From an uncultured Mailhella sp. (GTDB lineage Bacteria > Desulfobacterota > Desulfovibrionia > Desulfovibrionales > Desulfovibrionaceae): a DNA stretch of 52,415 nt. This document shows, piece after piece, positions 16,629 to 24,004 of the stretch. A model generated the notes under the pieces. That model was given only the letters and a program-made list of their open reading frames with translations. It did not search any database and was not told where the DNA came from. The DNA lies in the NCBI GenBank assembly GCA_910577155.1, contig CAJTMS010000007.1, positions 1 through 52,415 of the forward strand, given 5' to 3'. The position numbers and the translations under genes are program-made. Every line of letters begins with the position of its first letter. Positions within the stretch are counted from its first letter, which is position 1.

Positions 16629-17279
16629 CTATTTGAGTATCAGCTGGAATTCATGTATCATTTTGTGGATAGATTCCTGCACAAAATACGCAACACTCAG
16701 ACGTTGTCTTGGTGTGACATAATCTTCCCCCGATGCATTGACTTGTATAAAGCTTACTTCTTTATAATGGGAACGAGCCTGCAAGAAACCGTCAGGGGAA
16801 TCATTGGCGGGATTTATCGCTTTGACAAGAAAGAAATCAGAAATGAGGCGTGCCGGGGAAAAGATATCTCCGCCCACATCATATTTTTCTTCATAATCAA
16901 TAAGTTGTGGAATAAGGATATAATCCGCATTGTTATTTTGCGCAATTTTTGCCCATGTTGCAAGGACATTGGCTCTGTCTTTGCTGTCACGCTGGATATT
17001 GATGTTTAAATCATCATAGGTTAAAAAGAGATATTGCCTATGGGTTTGAGCAAGTTTTTCTTTTAAAAGTTCATCATAGCATGCAAGGTCATTTTGGCTG
17101 GCAAGCCCTTGTTCTCTTGGGATATAGCCGGCTAAAAGCTGTGCTTCATGGGTTGGCTGGTTATAAGGAGCAACTGCAATTACGACAGGGGCAGGAATGG
17201 CCGGAATTAAAGCCTGTTCCTGACAGGCACTTGCCAAAAATGTAAAGAGCAGAAGACTGAGCAAAAGAATTTTTTTCAT
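16629..17279 (-). CDS. Putative lipoprotein between hisB and hisA, unknown function
   Basis: The 216-residue protein has a clear lipoprotein signal: MKKILLLSLLLFTFLASAC, with the lipobox LASAC and Cys19 as the lipidated residue. The residue after the Cys is Gln, so outer-membrane sorting is expected. The mature part starts with a Pro/Ala-rich linker (ALIPAIPAPVV), then VIAVAPYNQPTHEAQLLAGYIP. Its alternating pattern (YLFLTYDD, DYILIPQLIDYEEKYD) suggests a compact alpha/beta periplasmic domain, reminiscent of lipoproteins of the GNA1162/CsgG-like or DUF type. I cannot assign a family. It overlaps hisB by 4 bases (ATGA), so it is translated with the histidine genes although no metabolic link is evident. 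Confidence 0.8.
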   Translation of the reverse strand: MKKILLLSLLLFTFLASACQEQALIPAIPAPVVIAVAPYNQPTHEAQLLAGYIPREQGLASQNDLACYDELLKEKLAQTHRQYLFLTYDDLNINIQRDSKDRANVLATWAKIAQNNNADYILIPQLIDYEEKYDVGGDIFSPARLISDFFLVKAINPANDSPDGFLQARSHYKEVSFIQVNASGEDYVTPRQRLSVAYFVQESIHKMIHEFQLILK

Positions 17280-17884
17280 AGGTCTAAACTTCCTTTTGTA
17301 CTTGTTGCCTCATCACCATTAATACTAACTGCACGCTGCAATGCTTTTCCTACGCCTTTTGCCACGGATTCCAAAAGGTGATGTCCGTTTTTTCCATAGA
17401 GAAATCGGATATGCAAATTCATTTTTGCACTGCCGGCAAAGGCTTTATAAAATTCCCGCCAAATATCTTTTTCATCACCGGCAATAACAGGGGGGAGAAT
17501 TTCGTCATTATGCCATTCCAGCCACGCACGTCCGGAAATATCGAGGCAAACTTCCGTCAGCGCCTCATCCATGGGAATTTTTGCAAAACCAACGCGCTCA
17601 ATGCCGTTGGCATTATTGCGGCTGGTGAGGGCGGTATGGAAGGCATTGCCAAGGCAAATTCCAATATCTTCCATGCTGTGGTGATAATCTATATGCGTAT
17701 CGCCTTTGCAGGTGAGTTCCAAATCAAATTTTGCCCAAAAGGCAAGCAGAGTCAGCATGTGATCCAAAAAGCCCATACCGCTTTGGATAGATGTTTTGCC
17801 TGTACCGTCAAGGTTGAGGGTTAAATTGATATCTGTTTCTTTTGTGCTGCGGGAAATGGACGCTTTTCTTTGGAGAGTATTCAT
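17276..17884 (-). CDS. hisB: Imidazoleglycerol-phosphate dehydratase
   Basis: HisB (IGPD) makes imidazole acetol phosphate in histidine synthesis and uses two manganese ions. The 202-residue monofunctional protein has GTGKTSIQSGMGFLDHML, THIDYHHSMEDIGICLG and HNDEILPPV, then the second metal motif HLLESVAKGVGKALQRAV. The DHM, HH.xED and second-half His clusters are intact. It lies between tatC and the lipoprotein gene. Confidence 0.97.
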   Translation of the reverse strand: MNTLQRKASISRSTKETDINLTLNLDGTGKTSIQSGMGFLDHMLTLLAFWAKFDLELTCKGDTHIDYHHSMEDIGICLGNAFHTALTSRNNANGIERVGFAKIPMDEALTEVCLDISGRAWLEWHNDEILPPVIAGDEKDIWREFYKAFAGSAKMNLHIRFLYGKNGHHLLESVAKGVGKALQRAVSINGDEATSTKGSLDL

Positions 17885-17913
17885 AAATAATCCGTTTGCC
17901 TTTGCATTGTGTT

Positions 17914-19050
17914 TTATTTCGCATTTGTTTCCGGTGTTTCAGGTTCTTCAGCCCGTTCAATCTGTTCTGCCTGTTCTGCCCCTTCGCTCTGTTCAGTCAG
18001 ATCTTTTTGTCCAGCTTCTGTATTTTCTTTCTCTTTTTGCAGCTTTTCATTTTTTTCCCGGGTTCTGTTGGCAACCATTGTGATATAAATACTGACTTCA
18101 TAAAGAAAAATCATGGGGATAGCCATTAAGACCTGAGAGAAAACATCGGGCGGAGTAAGGATTGCTGCGGTAATGAAAATAACCAGAATGGCGTATTTTC
18201 TGTAGCGGCGCATGCTGTCTGCGGTAATCAGGCGAAGTCTTGCCAGAAAATAGGAAAATAGCGGCATTTCAAAGACAAGCCCGAAGGCAATAATCAGTTT
18301 CAAAGCAAAACTTAAATATTCTTCAACACTAATCATGGGGCGTACCATGTCCGTTGTAAAGCCCATGAAGAATTTAAAAGCGATGGGAAAGACAGTGATA
18401 TAACAAAAGGCAGCGCCTGCCATAAAGAAAAATGCAGAAAAAAAGGCAAGGGGCAAAACAGCTTTCTGTTCTTCTTTATATAAGCCCGGGGCAATAAATG
18501 CCCAAATTTGATAAAAGGTGTACGGACTGGTACCTAAGATGGAAAGCATTAACGAAACTTTTAAATAGGTGAAAAATGCTCCCTGCGGAGAGGTATAAAT
18601 AAGGGTGCTTCCTTCGGGTAAAAAACGGGTCAGCGGTTCTGCCAAATAGGTATAGGCAAGTTCTGAAACACCATAAAAACCAATAAAGCCGATTAAAACA
18701 ATAATAACAATACGGGTCAGGCGAAGACGCAGCTCATTTAAATGCGAAAGAAGAGGCATTTGGTTTTCTTCGGGATCACTCTTTTGGCTTGTCACGCTTG
18801 CAGGAGGAATAAATGTTTCATTCTCCGGATTTTGGGTTTGGGAATTTTGCTCCTGTTTTGTTTCGTTTTGGAGATTTGCCGTATCGGTATTCTCAGTATC
18901 TTGCGTAGTCTTTGAATTTGTTTTGCGGGCTGTTTCTTGTGGCTCTTCCGGCTGTGCTTCCTGTTTTGGTTCGTCTTTGGGCAAGGGACGAGAAGCAATA
19001 GGTTCGCTGCCAAGAATTCGTTTGATATTGTTTTCTTCATCTAAGCACAT
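17914..19050 (-). CDS. tatC: Twin-arginine translocase subunit TatC with long acidic N-terminal extension
   Basis: TatC is the six-helix receptor for twin-arginine signal peptides. The core (about residues 95-345) shows MPLLSHLNELRLRLTRI, FYQIWAFIAPGLYKEEQK, FAFGLVFEMPLFSY-like helix 5 residues and RYRKYAILVIFITAAILTPPD. It is 378 residues, versus about 250 normally. The first ~95 residues are a Gln/Glu/Thr/Asn-rich low-complexity tail, and the last ~40 are Glu-rich. The start at 19050 has an AGAGGGA ribosome-binding site; a start at MPLLSHLNE would give a standard TatC but has no obvious site. It is followed by hisB after 29 bases. Confidence 0.93.
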   Translation of the reverse strand: MCLDEENNIKRILGSEPIASRPLPKDEPKQEAQPEEPQETARKTNSKTTQDTENTDTANLQNETKQEQNSQTQNPENETFIPPASVTSQKSDPEENQMPLLSHLNELRLRLTRIVIIVLIGFIGFYGVSELAYTYLAEPLTRFLPEGSTLIYTSPQGAFFTYLKVSLMLSILGTSPYTFYQIWAFIAPGLYKEEQKAVLPLAFFSAFFFMAGAAFCYITVFPIAFKFFMGFTTDMVRPMISVEEYLSFALKLIIAFGLVFEMPLFSYFLARLRLITADSMRRYRKYAILVIFITAAILTPPDVFSQVLMAIPMIFLYEVSIYITMVANRTREKNEKLQKEKENTEAGQKDLTEQSEGAEQAEQIERAEEPETPETNAK

Positions 19051-19068
19051 GAAAAATCCCTCTGTTCC

Positions 19069-19332
19069 CTATGCTTTTGTCTCTTCTTTATTTTCAACTT
19101 TTTCTGAGGCTTGAGCTGTTTCTGCTTGTTTTTGTTCCGCTTTTTTCTTTTCCTGTTCTTCTTCAAAAGCTATTTCCGTATTGATACTCCGCTGAAAATC
19201 ACGGGAGGCACGCTGAAACTGTCCCATGGCTTTTCCCAGTGTGTTGGCAATTTTAGGTAAATTGCGGGGACCTAAAACAATCAGGGCAACGACTAAAATG
19301 AGCAAAAGTTCTGTAGAGCCGATTCCGAACAT
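19069..19332 (-). CDS. tatB: Sec-independent translocase protein TatB (TatA/B family)
   Basis: This is an 87-residue protein with the TatA/B N-terminus MFGIGSTELLLILVVALIVLGPRNLP: a short helix, the GP hinge, then an amphipathic helix (IANTLGKAMGQFQRASRDFQ) and a charged Glu/Lys/Gln tail. Glu8 in the membrane helix is typical of TatB, and the gene precedes tatC. A bifunctional TatA role is possible, since no separate tatA is in the window. It is the first gene of the minus-strand operon. Confidence 0.85.
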   Translation of the reverse strand: MFGIGSTELLLILVVALIVLGPRNLPKIANTLGKAMGQFQRASRDFQRSINTEIAFEEEQEKKKAEQKQAETAQASEKVENKEETKA

Positions 19333-19497
19333 ATATACCTCAAAAACAATGCGTATTTTTGTAATGAGTAAAAAGTATAAAAGATTTTTTTTATAATGGC
19401 AAGCAGGGAAAAAGAGCGTTTAATATGCGATAACAACTTGCATAAGGAGAAAGAGTTTTATATAATTTTTTTGTAATAAAATGAGAGGGGGAGAGTT

Positions 19498-20439
19498 GTG
19501 ACTTTTTTAGAATTGGCGTATGAAACGTTGAAAAAAATTCAAGCTCCGCTGACGGATAAGCAGATTTGGGAAAAATCACAAGAATTAGGCTTTAAAATAG
19601 AGAGTGCCGGAAAAACTCCATGGCGAACTATTGGAGCTAGAATATATATTGATATAAAAGAAAATCCGCAGACAAAATTTATAAAAGTAAGTTCTCGTCC
19701 AACATTATTTTTTATTAAGGATATTGAGATTAATAAAAAAGAAGAAAAGAGAATTGAAAAAGAAATTGTAGAGATTGAAAAGGAAAATGAGCATTATAAT
19801 GAAAAAGATTTACATGTATTGCTGACATATTTTCTCAAGGCAAGCCCTCATTTTGAATGTGTTGCAAAAACAATAAATGAAAAAGTTTCTCATAGAGGAA
19901 AGAAAGGGGAAAATGAATGGCTGCACCCTGACATGGTTGGAGTACATTTTTCTTTTGATGATTATAACGAGCAAACAAAGAAATTGATTAACCGGTTCAA
20001 TATTGTGAAATGTGATTTGTTTTCCTTTGAAATTAAAAAGAAAGTTACATTTTCAACACTTCGGCAATATTATTTCCAAGCAGTTTCCAATTCCAGCTGG
20101 GCAAATGAAGGGTATCTTGTAGCATTGGATTATGGTGATGATTCTGACTTAATGGAAGAAATGCAGAGATTGGCAAATTCTTTTGGTATCGGTTTTATTA
20201 AATTAAATCCAGATTATGTGGAAGAGAGTGAAATCCTTGTGCAGGCTGATCATAAAGATGAATTGGATTGGGATACAATAAATAAGCTTGCTGAAAAGAA
20301 TAAAGATTTTGCTCAGCTTATAGATTTTATAACTGAAGATTTACAGGTTGGAAAGATAAAGTCAAAATATGACCGTGTATTATCAGAAGAAGAAATGAAA
20401 AAATATATAGACGATAAACAAATCAAAGAGAATAAATGA
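19498..20439 (+). CDS. HARE-HTH domain protein, HrgA/COG2958-like (restriction-associated)
   Basis: Residues 1-75 (TFLELAYETLKKIQAPLTDKQIW...GKTPWRTIGARIY) match the HARE-HTH winged helix found in RNA polymerase delta, ASXL proteins and restriction endonucleases. A charged linker rich in Glu and Lys follows (about 75-105). A C-terminal alpha/beta domain holds EWLHPDMVGVHF, FSFEIKKKVTFSTLRQYYFQAVSNSSWANEGYLV and a cluster of acids. The D...E-x-K spacing (DMVG...EIKKK) resembles a PD-(D/E)xK nuclease fold; this is inference. GTG start after AGAGGGGGAGAG. It is clearly more AT-rich than its neighbours and has no methyltransferase partner, so it looks horizontally acquired and orphaned. Confidence 0.75.
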   Translation: MTFLELAYETLKKIQAPLTDKQIWEKSQELGFKIESAGKTPWRTIGARIYIDIKENPQTKFIKVSSRPTLFFIKDIEINKKEEKRIEKEIVEIEKENEHYNEKDLHVLLTYFLKASPHFECVAKTINEKVSHRGKKGENEWLHPDMVGVHFSFDDYNEQTKKLINRFNIVKCDLFSFEIKKKVTFSTLRQYYFQAVSNSSWANEGYLVALDYGDDSDLMEEMQRLANSFGIGFIKLNPDYVEESEILVQADHKDELDWDTINKLAEKNKDFAQLIDFITEDLQVGKIKSKYDRVLSEEEMKKYIDDKQIKENK

Positions 20440-20498
20440 AACCAGTTGGTTTAATTATTACAGCATAAAATTTTTTCTGATAGTTCCATAGGAAAATA

Positions 20499-20531
20499 AA
20501 AAGCTCTTAGTTTTTCACTAAGGGCTTTTTC
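20499..20531. terminator. Bidirectional terminator after the HARE-HTH gene
   Basis: AAAGCTCTTAG and CTAAGGGCTTT pair (with one G-T) around a T-rich loop and end in a five-T run. It lies 60 bases after the stop codon. Confidence 0.75.
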
Positions 20532-20536
20532 ATTTT

Positions 20537-20673
20537 TAGAGCATTTCCTGTTAACATCAAGAATGTTAATTCCCTGTTATGGACAATATCCATAACAGGA
20601 TATGAGGGGGATTGGGGGAAATCATTTTCCCCAAGAAAAATAAAAATTACGAATATTATAGGGAAACGCTCTA
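20537..20673. repeat. Structured repeat (copy C): terminal inverted repeats with three inner hairpins
   Basis: The ends are inverted repeats: TAGAGCATTTCC (20537-20548) against GGAAACGCTCTA (20662-20673), 11 of 12 pairing. Inside are three perfect or near-perfect hairpins: 20551-20569, 20574-20598 (10-bp stem) and 20615-20632 (G-rich). The G-rich part is shared with copies at 485-545 and near 50760. It fills the gap between the HARE-HTH gene terminator and guaA. Confidence 0.6.
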
Positions 20674-20692
20674 GAATATTTATAAGTAATTC

Positions 20693-22237
20693 TTATTCCC
20701 ATTCGATGGTGCTGGGCGGTTTTGGGGAAATATCGAGCACGACGCGGTTGACGCCGCGGACTTCGTTGATAATTCTTGTGCTCATTTTAGCCAGCACATC
20801 TTCCGGGATACGTGACCAGTCAGCTGTCATGGCATCCACACTGTCCACAATTCTAAGGGCGATGACGCTTTCATACGTTCTGCCGTCGCCCATAACCCCC
20901 ACGGTCTTGAGGGGGAGAAGCACGGCAAAGCCTTGCCATACTTTACGGTACCAGCCGGAAGCTCTGAGTTCTTCCTGCACAATGGTATCGGCTTTACGTA
21001 AAATATTGAGGCGTTCTTCGGTGATTTCACCAATAATACGAATCGCAAGACCGGGACCGGGGAACGGATGGCGCCATAAAACGGATTCCGGAATACCAAG
21101 TTCTGCCCCCACAGCCCGCACTTCGTCTTTGAAAAGTTCTCGGAGCGGTTCAATAAGATCCATATCCATTTTTTCCGGCAAACCGCCCACATTGTGGTGG
21201 CTTTTAATCACGGCGCTGGGTCCTTTATAGGAGACGGATTCAATAACATCAGGATAAAGCGTACCCTGTGCAAGGAATTTGACGCTGACGCCGCTTGCTT
21301 TAATGGCATTGGCTTCCTGTTCGAAGACATCAATGAAAGTATGCCCGATGATTTTGCGTTTCTTTTCCGGATCCTCAACTCCAGCCAATTTATCGAGGAA
21401 AAGCTTGCTGGCATCCACATATTTTAGATTTAAATCAAAATGTTCACGCAAATAACTGACAACTTCTTCGCCTTCGTGTTCACGGAGTACGCCGTTGTTT
21501 ACAAAAATGCAGTGAAGCCTGTGTCCGATAGCCATATTTAAGAGAACGGCAACAACAGTGGAGTCAACCCCGCCGGAAAGGGCGCATATAACATGTCCAT
21601 CGCCGACTTTTTTACGGCATTCATCAATGACGCGTTCAGCAAAATTATGCATGTTCCAGTCAGCTTTGAGGCGGGCAACTTCAAAAAGGAAATTTTTAAT
21701 CATAGCTGTGCCGTCTACACTGTGGTGTACTTCCGGGTGGAACTGCAGGGCATAGATTTTGCGGCTTTCATCGCACATGGCTGCGATAGCAAGCGTTTTT
21801 GTCTTTCCGCACACTTTAAAACCCTGCGGAGCTTTGCTGACTTTGTCCCCGTGGCTCATCCAGACACGGGATGTTTTGCCAAGTCCCTGCCAAAGAGCAC
21901 TGCTGTCGCAAAGTTCCAGTTCTGCAGGACCGTATTCGCGGGTTTCGGACTGGGAAAGCTCCCCGCCAAGGTTATGGGCAAGAAGCTGCATGCCATAACA
22001 AATACCGAGCACGGGCACACCTATCTCCAGCAGTCCCATATCAAGGGCAGGTGCGTCTTTTTCACCGACACTGGCAGGACCGCCTGATAAAATAAGAGCA
22101 TCAGGCTGCATGGCTTTAATTTTTTCCGCACTGATCTGACAGGGGTGAATTTCGGAATAAACGCCCAGTTCACGCACACGGCGGGCAATAAGCTGGGTAA
22201 CTTGAGAGCCGAAGTCGATAATAATTACTTTTGACAT
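20693..22237 (-). CDS. guaA: GMP synthase (glutamine-hydrolysing)
   Basis: GuaA converts XMP to GMP using glutamine and ATP. The 514-residue protein has the class I amidotransferase domain: LSGGPASV, the nucleophile Cys in GICYGMQLLA and the catalytic His-Glu in QFHPEVHHS. It then has the ATP pyrophosphatase motif ALSGGVDSTVVA and the dimerisation domain ending PPSTIEWE, which is the invariant C-terminus. It lies 39 bases after guaB on the same strand and is probably co-transcribed. Confidence 0.98.
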   Translation of the reverse strand: MSKVIIIDFGSQVTQLIARRVRELGVYSEIHPCQISAEKIKAMQPDALILSGGPASVGEKDAPALDMGLLEIGVPVLGICYGMQLLAHNLGGELSQSETREYGPAELELCDSSALWQGLGKTSRVWMSHGDKVSKAPQGFKVCGKTKTLAIAAMCDESRKIYALQFHPEVHHSVDGTAMIKNFLFEVARLKADWNMHNFAERVIDECRKKVGDGHVICALSGGVDSTVVAVLLNMAIGHRLHCIFVNNGVLREHEGEEVVSYLREHFDLNLKYVDASKLFLDKLAGVEDPEKKRKIIGHTFIDVFEQEANAIKASGVSVKFLAQGTLYPDVIESVSYKGPSAVIKSHHNVGGLPEKMDMDLIEPLRELFKDEVRAVGAELGIPESVLWRHPFPGPGLAIRIIGEITEERLNILRKADTIVQEELRASGWYRKVWQGFAVLLPLKTVGVMGDGRTYESVIALRIVDSVDAMTADWSRIPEDVLAKMSTRIINEVRGVNRVVLDISPKPPSTIEWE

Positions 22238-22276
22238 ACTAACCTTTTGTATTTTTTATTATAATGTTCTGCCCGA

Positions 22277-23734
22277 TTAATGTTCTACACGGTAATTGGG
22301 TGCTTCTTTGGTAATGATAACATCATGGACATGGCTTTCTCTCAGTCCTGCTGAGGAGATTTCCACATATTGGGCTGTTTCATACAGGGTAGGAATATTT
22401 TTTGCCCCAAGGTAACCCATGCCGGAGCGAAGCCCGCCCATAAGCTGATAAATCGTGTCAGCCACAGGACCGCGGGAAGGAACACGTCCGACAATGCCTT
22501 CAGGAACAAATTTCTTGGATTTTTCCTGAAAATAACGGTCGCAGCTGCCGTCTTTCATGGCGTCTATGGAGCCCATGCCGCGGTAGGTTTTATAGGTACG
22601 TCCTTGATATAAAATCGTTTCGCCGGGCGTTTCATCGGTACCTGCAAAAAGGGATCCAGCCATAATGGCATTGGCGCCTACTGCAAGAGCTTTGACAATA
22701 TCTCCGGAATATTTAATGCCGCCGTCAGCAATGAGGCATTTGCCAAATTCGCGGGTGGCACGGCTGGTTTCCATAATTGCCGTTACTTGCGGAACACCCA
22801 CGCCGGCAACAACGCGGGTTGTGCAGATTGAACCGGGACCAATACCGCATTTTACCGTGTCTACGCCGGCTTCAATCAGAGCTTTAGCACCTTCATAGGT
22901 GGCAACGTTTCCGCCGATAAGCTGTGCGTTGGGGAAGGAAGCACGGATATTTCTTACAGCCTGCAAAATATTTTCAGAATGACCGTGGGCAGAATCAAGT
23001 ACAAGAACGTCTGCACCTGCTGCCAGAAGTTCGGCAGCTCTTTCTTCATTTCCTTTGCCCACGCCGATGGCAGCCCCAACGCGAAGGCGCCCTTTGTCAT
23101 CTTTGCAGGAATCAGGGTATTTTTGCACTTTATCAATATCTTTCATGGTGATAAGACCGCGGAGTTTGCGGTTGCCGTCCACAACAAGGAGTTTTTCAAT
23201 TCTGTGAACGTGCAGGTGGTGTTTTGCTTCTTCAAGGGTTGTGCCCATGGGAACGGTCACAAGGTTATCTCTTGTCATGACTTCGCAGACAAGCACTTTT
23301 TCCGGTTCTGTCACAAAGCGGACATCTCGGTTGGTGAGTATGCCCACAAGGGTATCATTTTTTTCAACAGGCAAGCCGCTGACGCGGTAATCATGCATAA
23401 GCTGCAGGGCTTTTTGCACGGTATCGTCAGGTCCGACAGTCACAGGATCCAAAATCATTCCGCTTTCGGATTTTTTTACTTTTTCCACTTCCAGTCTTTG
23501 GTCTGCAATACTCATATTTTTATGGATAATGCCAATTCCCCCGTTGCGTGCCATAGAAATAGCCATGGCAGATTCGGTAACCGTATCCATTGCCGCAGAA
23601 AGAAGGGGAATGGGAAGTTTTATTTCTGGAGTAAGCCATGCTTCAAGGCTTACCATGTCGGGAGTAACATTGGAATATGCCGGAACAAGTAAAATATCTT
23701 CAAAGGTTAAGGATTTGCCTAAACATTTTGCCAT
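22277..23734 (-). CDS. guaB: Inosine-5'-monophosphate dehydrogenase
   Basis: GuaB oxidises IMP to XMP, the committing step to GMP. The 485-residue protein has the TIM barrel with DILLVPAYSNV at the start. The two-CBS regulatory insert covers about residues 95-205. LDSAHGHSENI, the catalytic loop GPGSICTTRVV with Cys, GSLFAGTDETPG and YRGMGSIDAM (flap region) are also present. The ribosome-binding site AAAGGAGC is strong. Its leader carries a candidate attenuator hairpin, and its promoter faces the lysS promoter. Confidence 0.98.
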   Translation of the reverse strand: MAKCLGKSLTFEDILLVPAYSNVTPDMVSLEAWLTPEIKLPIPLLSAAMDTVTESAMAISMARNGGIGIIHKNMSIADQRLEVEKVKKSESGMILDPVTVGPDDTVQKALQLMHDYRVSGLPVEKNDTLVGILTNRDVRFVTEPEKVLVCEVMTRDNLVTVPMGTTLEEAKHHLHVHRIEKLLVVDGNRKLRGLITMKDIDKVQKYPDSCKDDKGRLRVGAAIGVGKGNEERAAELLAAGADVLVLDSAHGHSENILQAVRNIRASFPNAQLIGGNVATYEGAKALIEAGVDTVKCGIGPGSICTTRVVAGVGVPQVTAIMETSRATREFGKCLIADGGIKYSGDIVKALAVGANAIMAGSLFAGTDETPGETILYQGRTYKTYRGMGSIDAMKDGSCDRYFQEKSKKFVPEGIVGRVPSRGPVADTIYQLMGGLRSGMGYLGAKNIPTLYETAQYVEISSAGLRESHVHDVIITKEAPNYRVEH

Positions 23735-23760
23735 ACTATAGCTCCTTTGGAAAAAAGGCT

Positions 23761-23815
23761 AAAATAAACAAAAACGCTTATCCATTGCAAAAAAGCAAGT
23801 ACAGAATAAAGCGTT
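23761..23815 (-). promoter_or_regulatory. Candidate transcription attenuator in the guaB leader
   Basis: On the minus strand, AACGCTT pairs with AAGCGTT (23809-23815 with 23773-23779), with an inner TTGC/GCAA stem. The hairpin is followed by a T-rich run (23761-23772), then the guaB ribosome-binding site. It lies between the predicted promoter and the start codon. I see no match to the purine riboswitch consensus. Confidence 0.45.
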
Positions 23816-23853
23816 ATCGTTATGAGGTTTTATTACATATAATCAATGCATAA

Positions 23854-23882
23854 AAATAACTTGTTCTCTGTTGTTTTGTCAA
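23854..23882 (-). promoter_or_regulatory. Predicted sigma-70 promoter of guaBA
   Basis: TTGACA (23877-23882 on the minus strand), a 17-base spacer and TTATTT (23854-23859). The -35 is consensus and the -10 is weak. It gives a leader of about 115 bases before guaB. Confidence 0.5.
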
Positions 23883-23935
23883 TAGAATAAATGAGAAATT
23901 TCTTTGAAAATTTGAATTTTTCTTGATTGTTTGTC

Positions 23936-23964
23936 TTGACTATATGCACATATTTTAATAATAT
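23936..23964 (+). promoter_or_regulatory. Predicted sigma-70 promoter of lysS operon
   Basis: TTGACT (23936-23941), a 17-base spacer and TAATAT (23959-23964) lie 40 bases before the lysS GTG. It is divergent from the guaB promoter. Confidence 0.6.
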
Positions 23965-24004
23965 GATAAATCACAATATTTGATTTTATTTTGTGGAGTG
24001 ATAA

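Noticed and set aside
20537..20673. CRISPR array
   Set aside because: The hairpins are different from each other and there is no regular repeat-spacer spacing; no cas gene is in the window.
23735..23850. Purine riboswitch upstream of guaB
   Set aside because: The leader does not show the conserved purine aptamer core; only a simple hairpin with T-run is visible.
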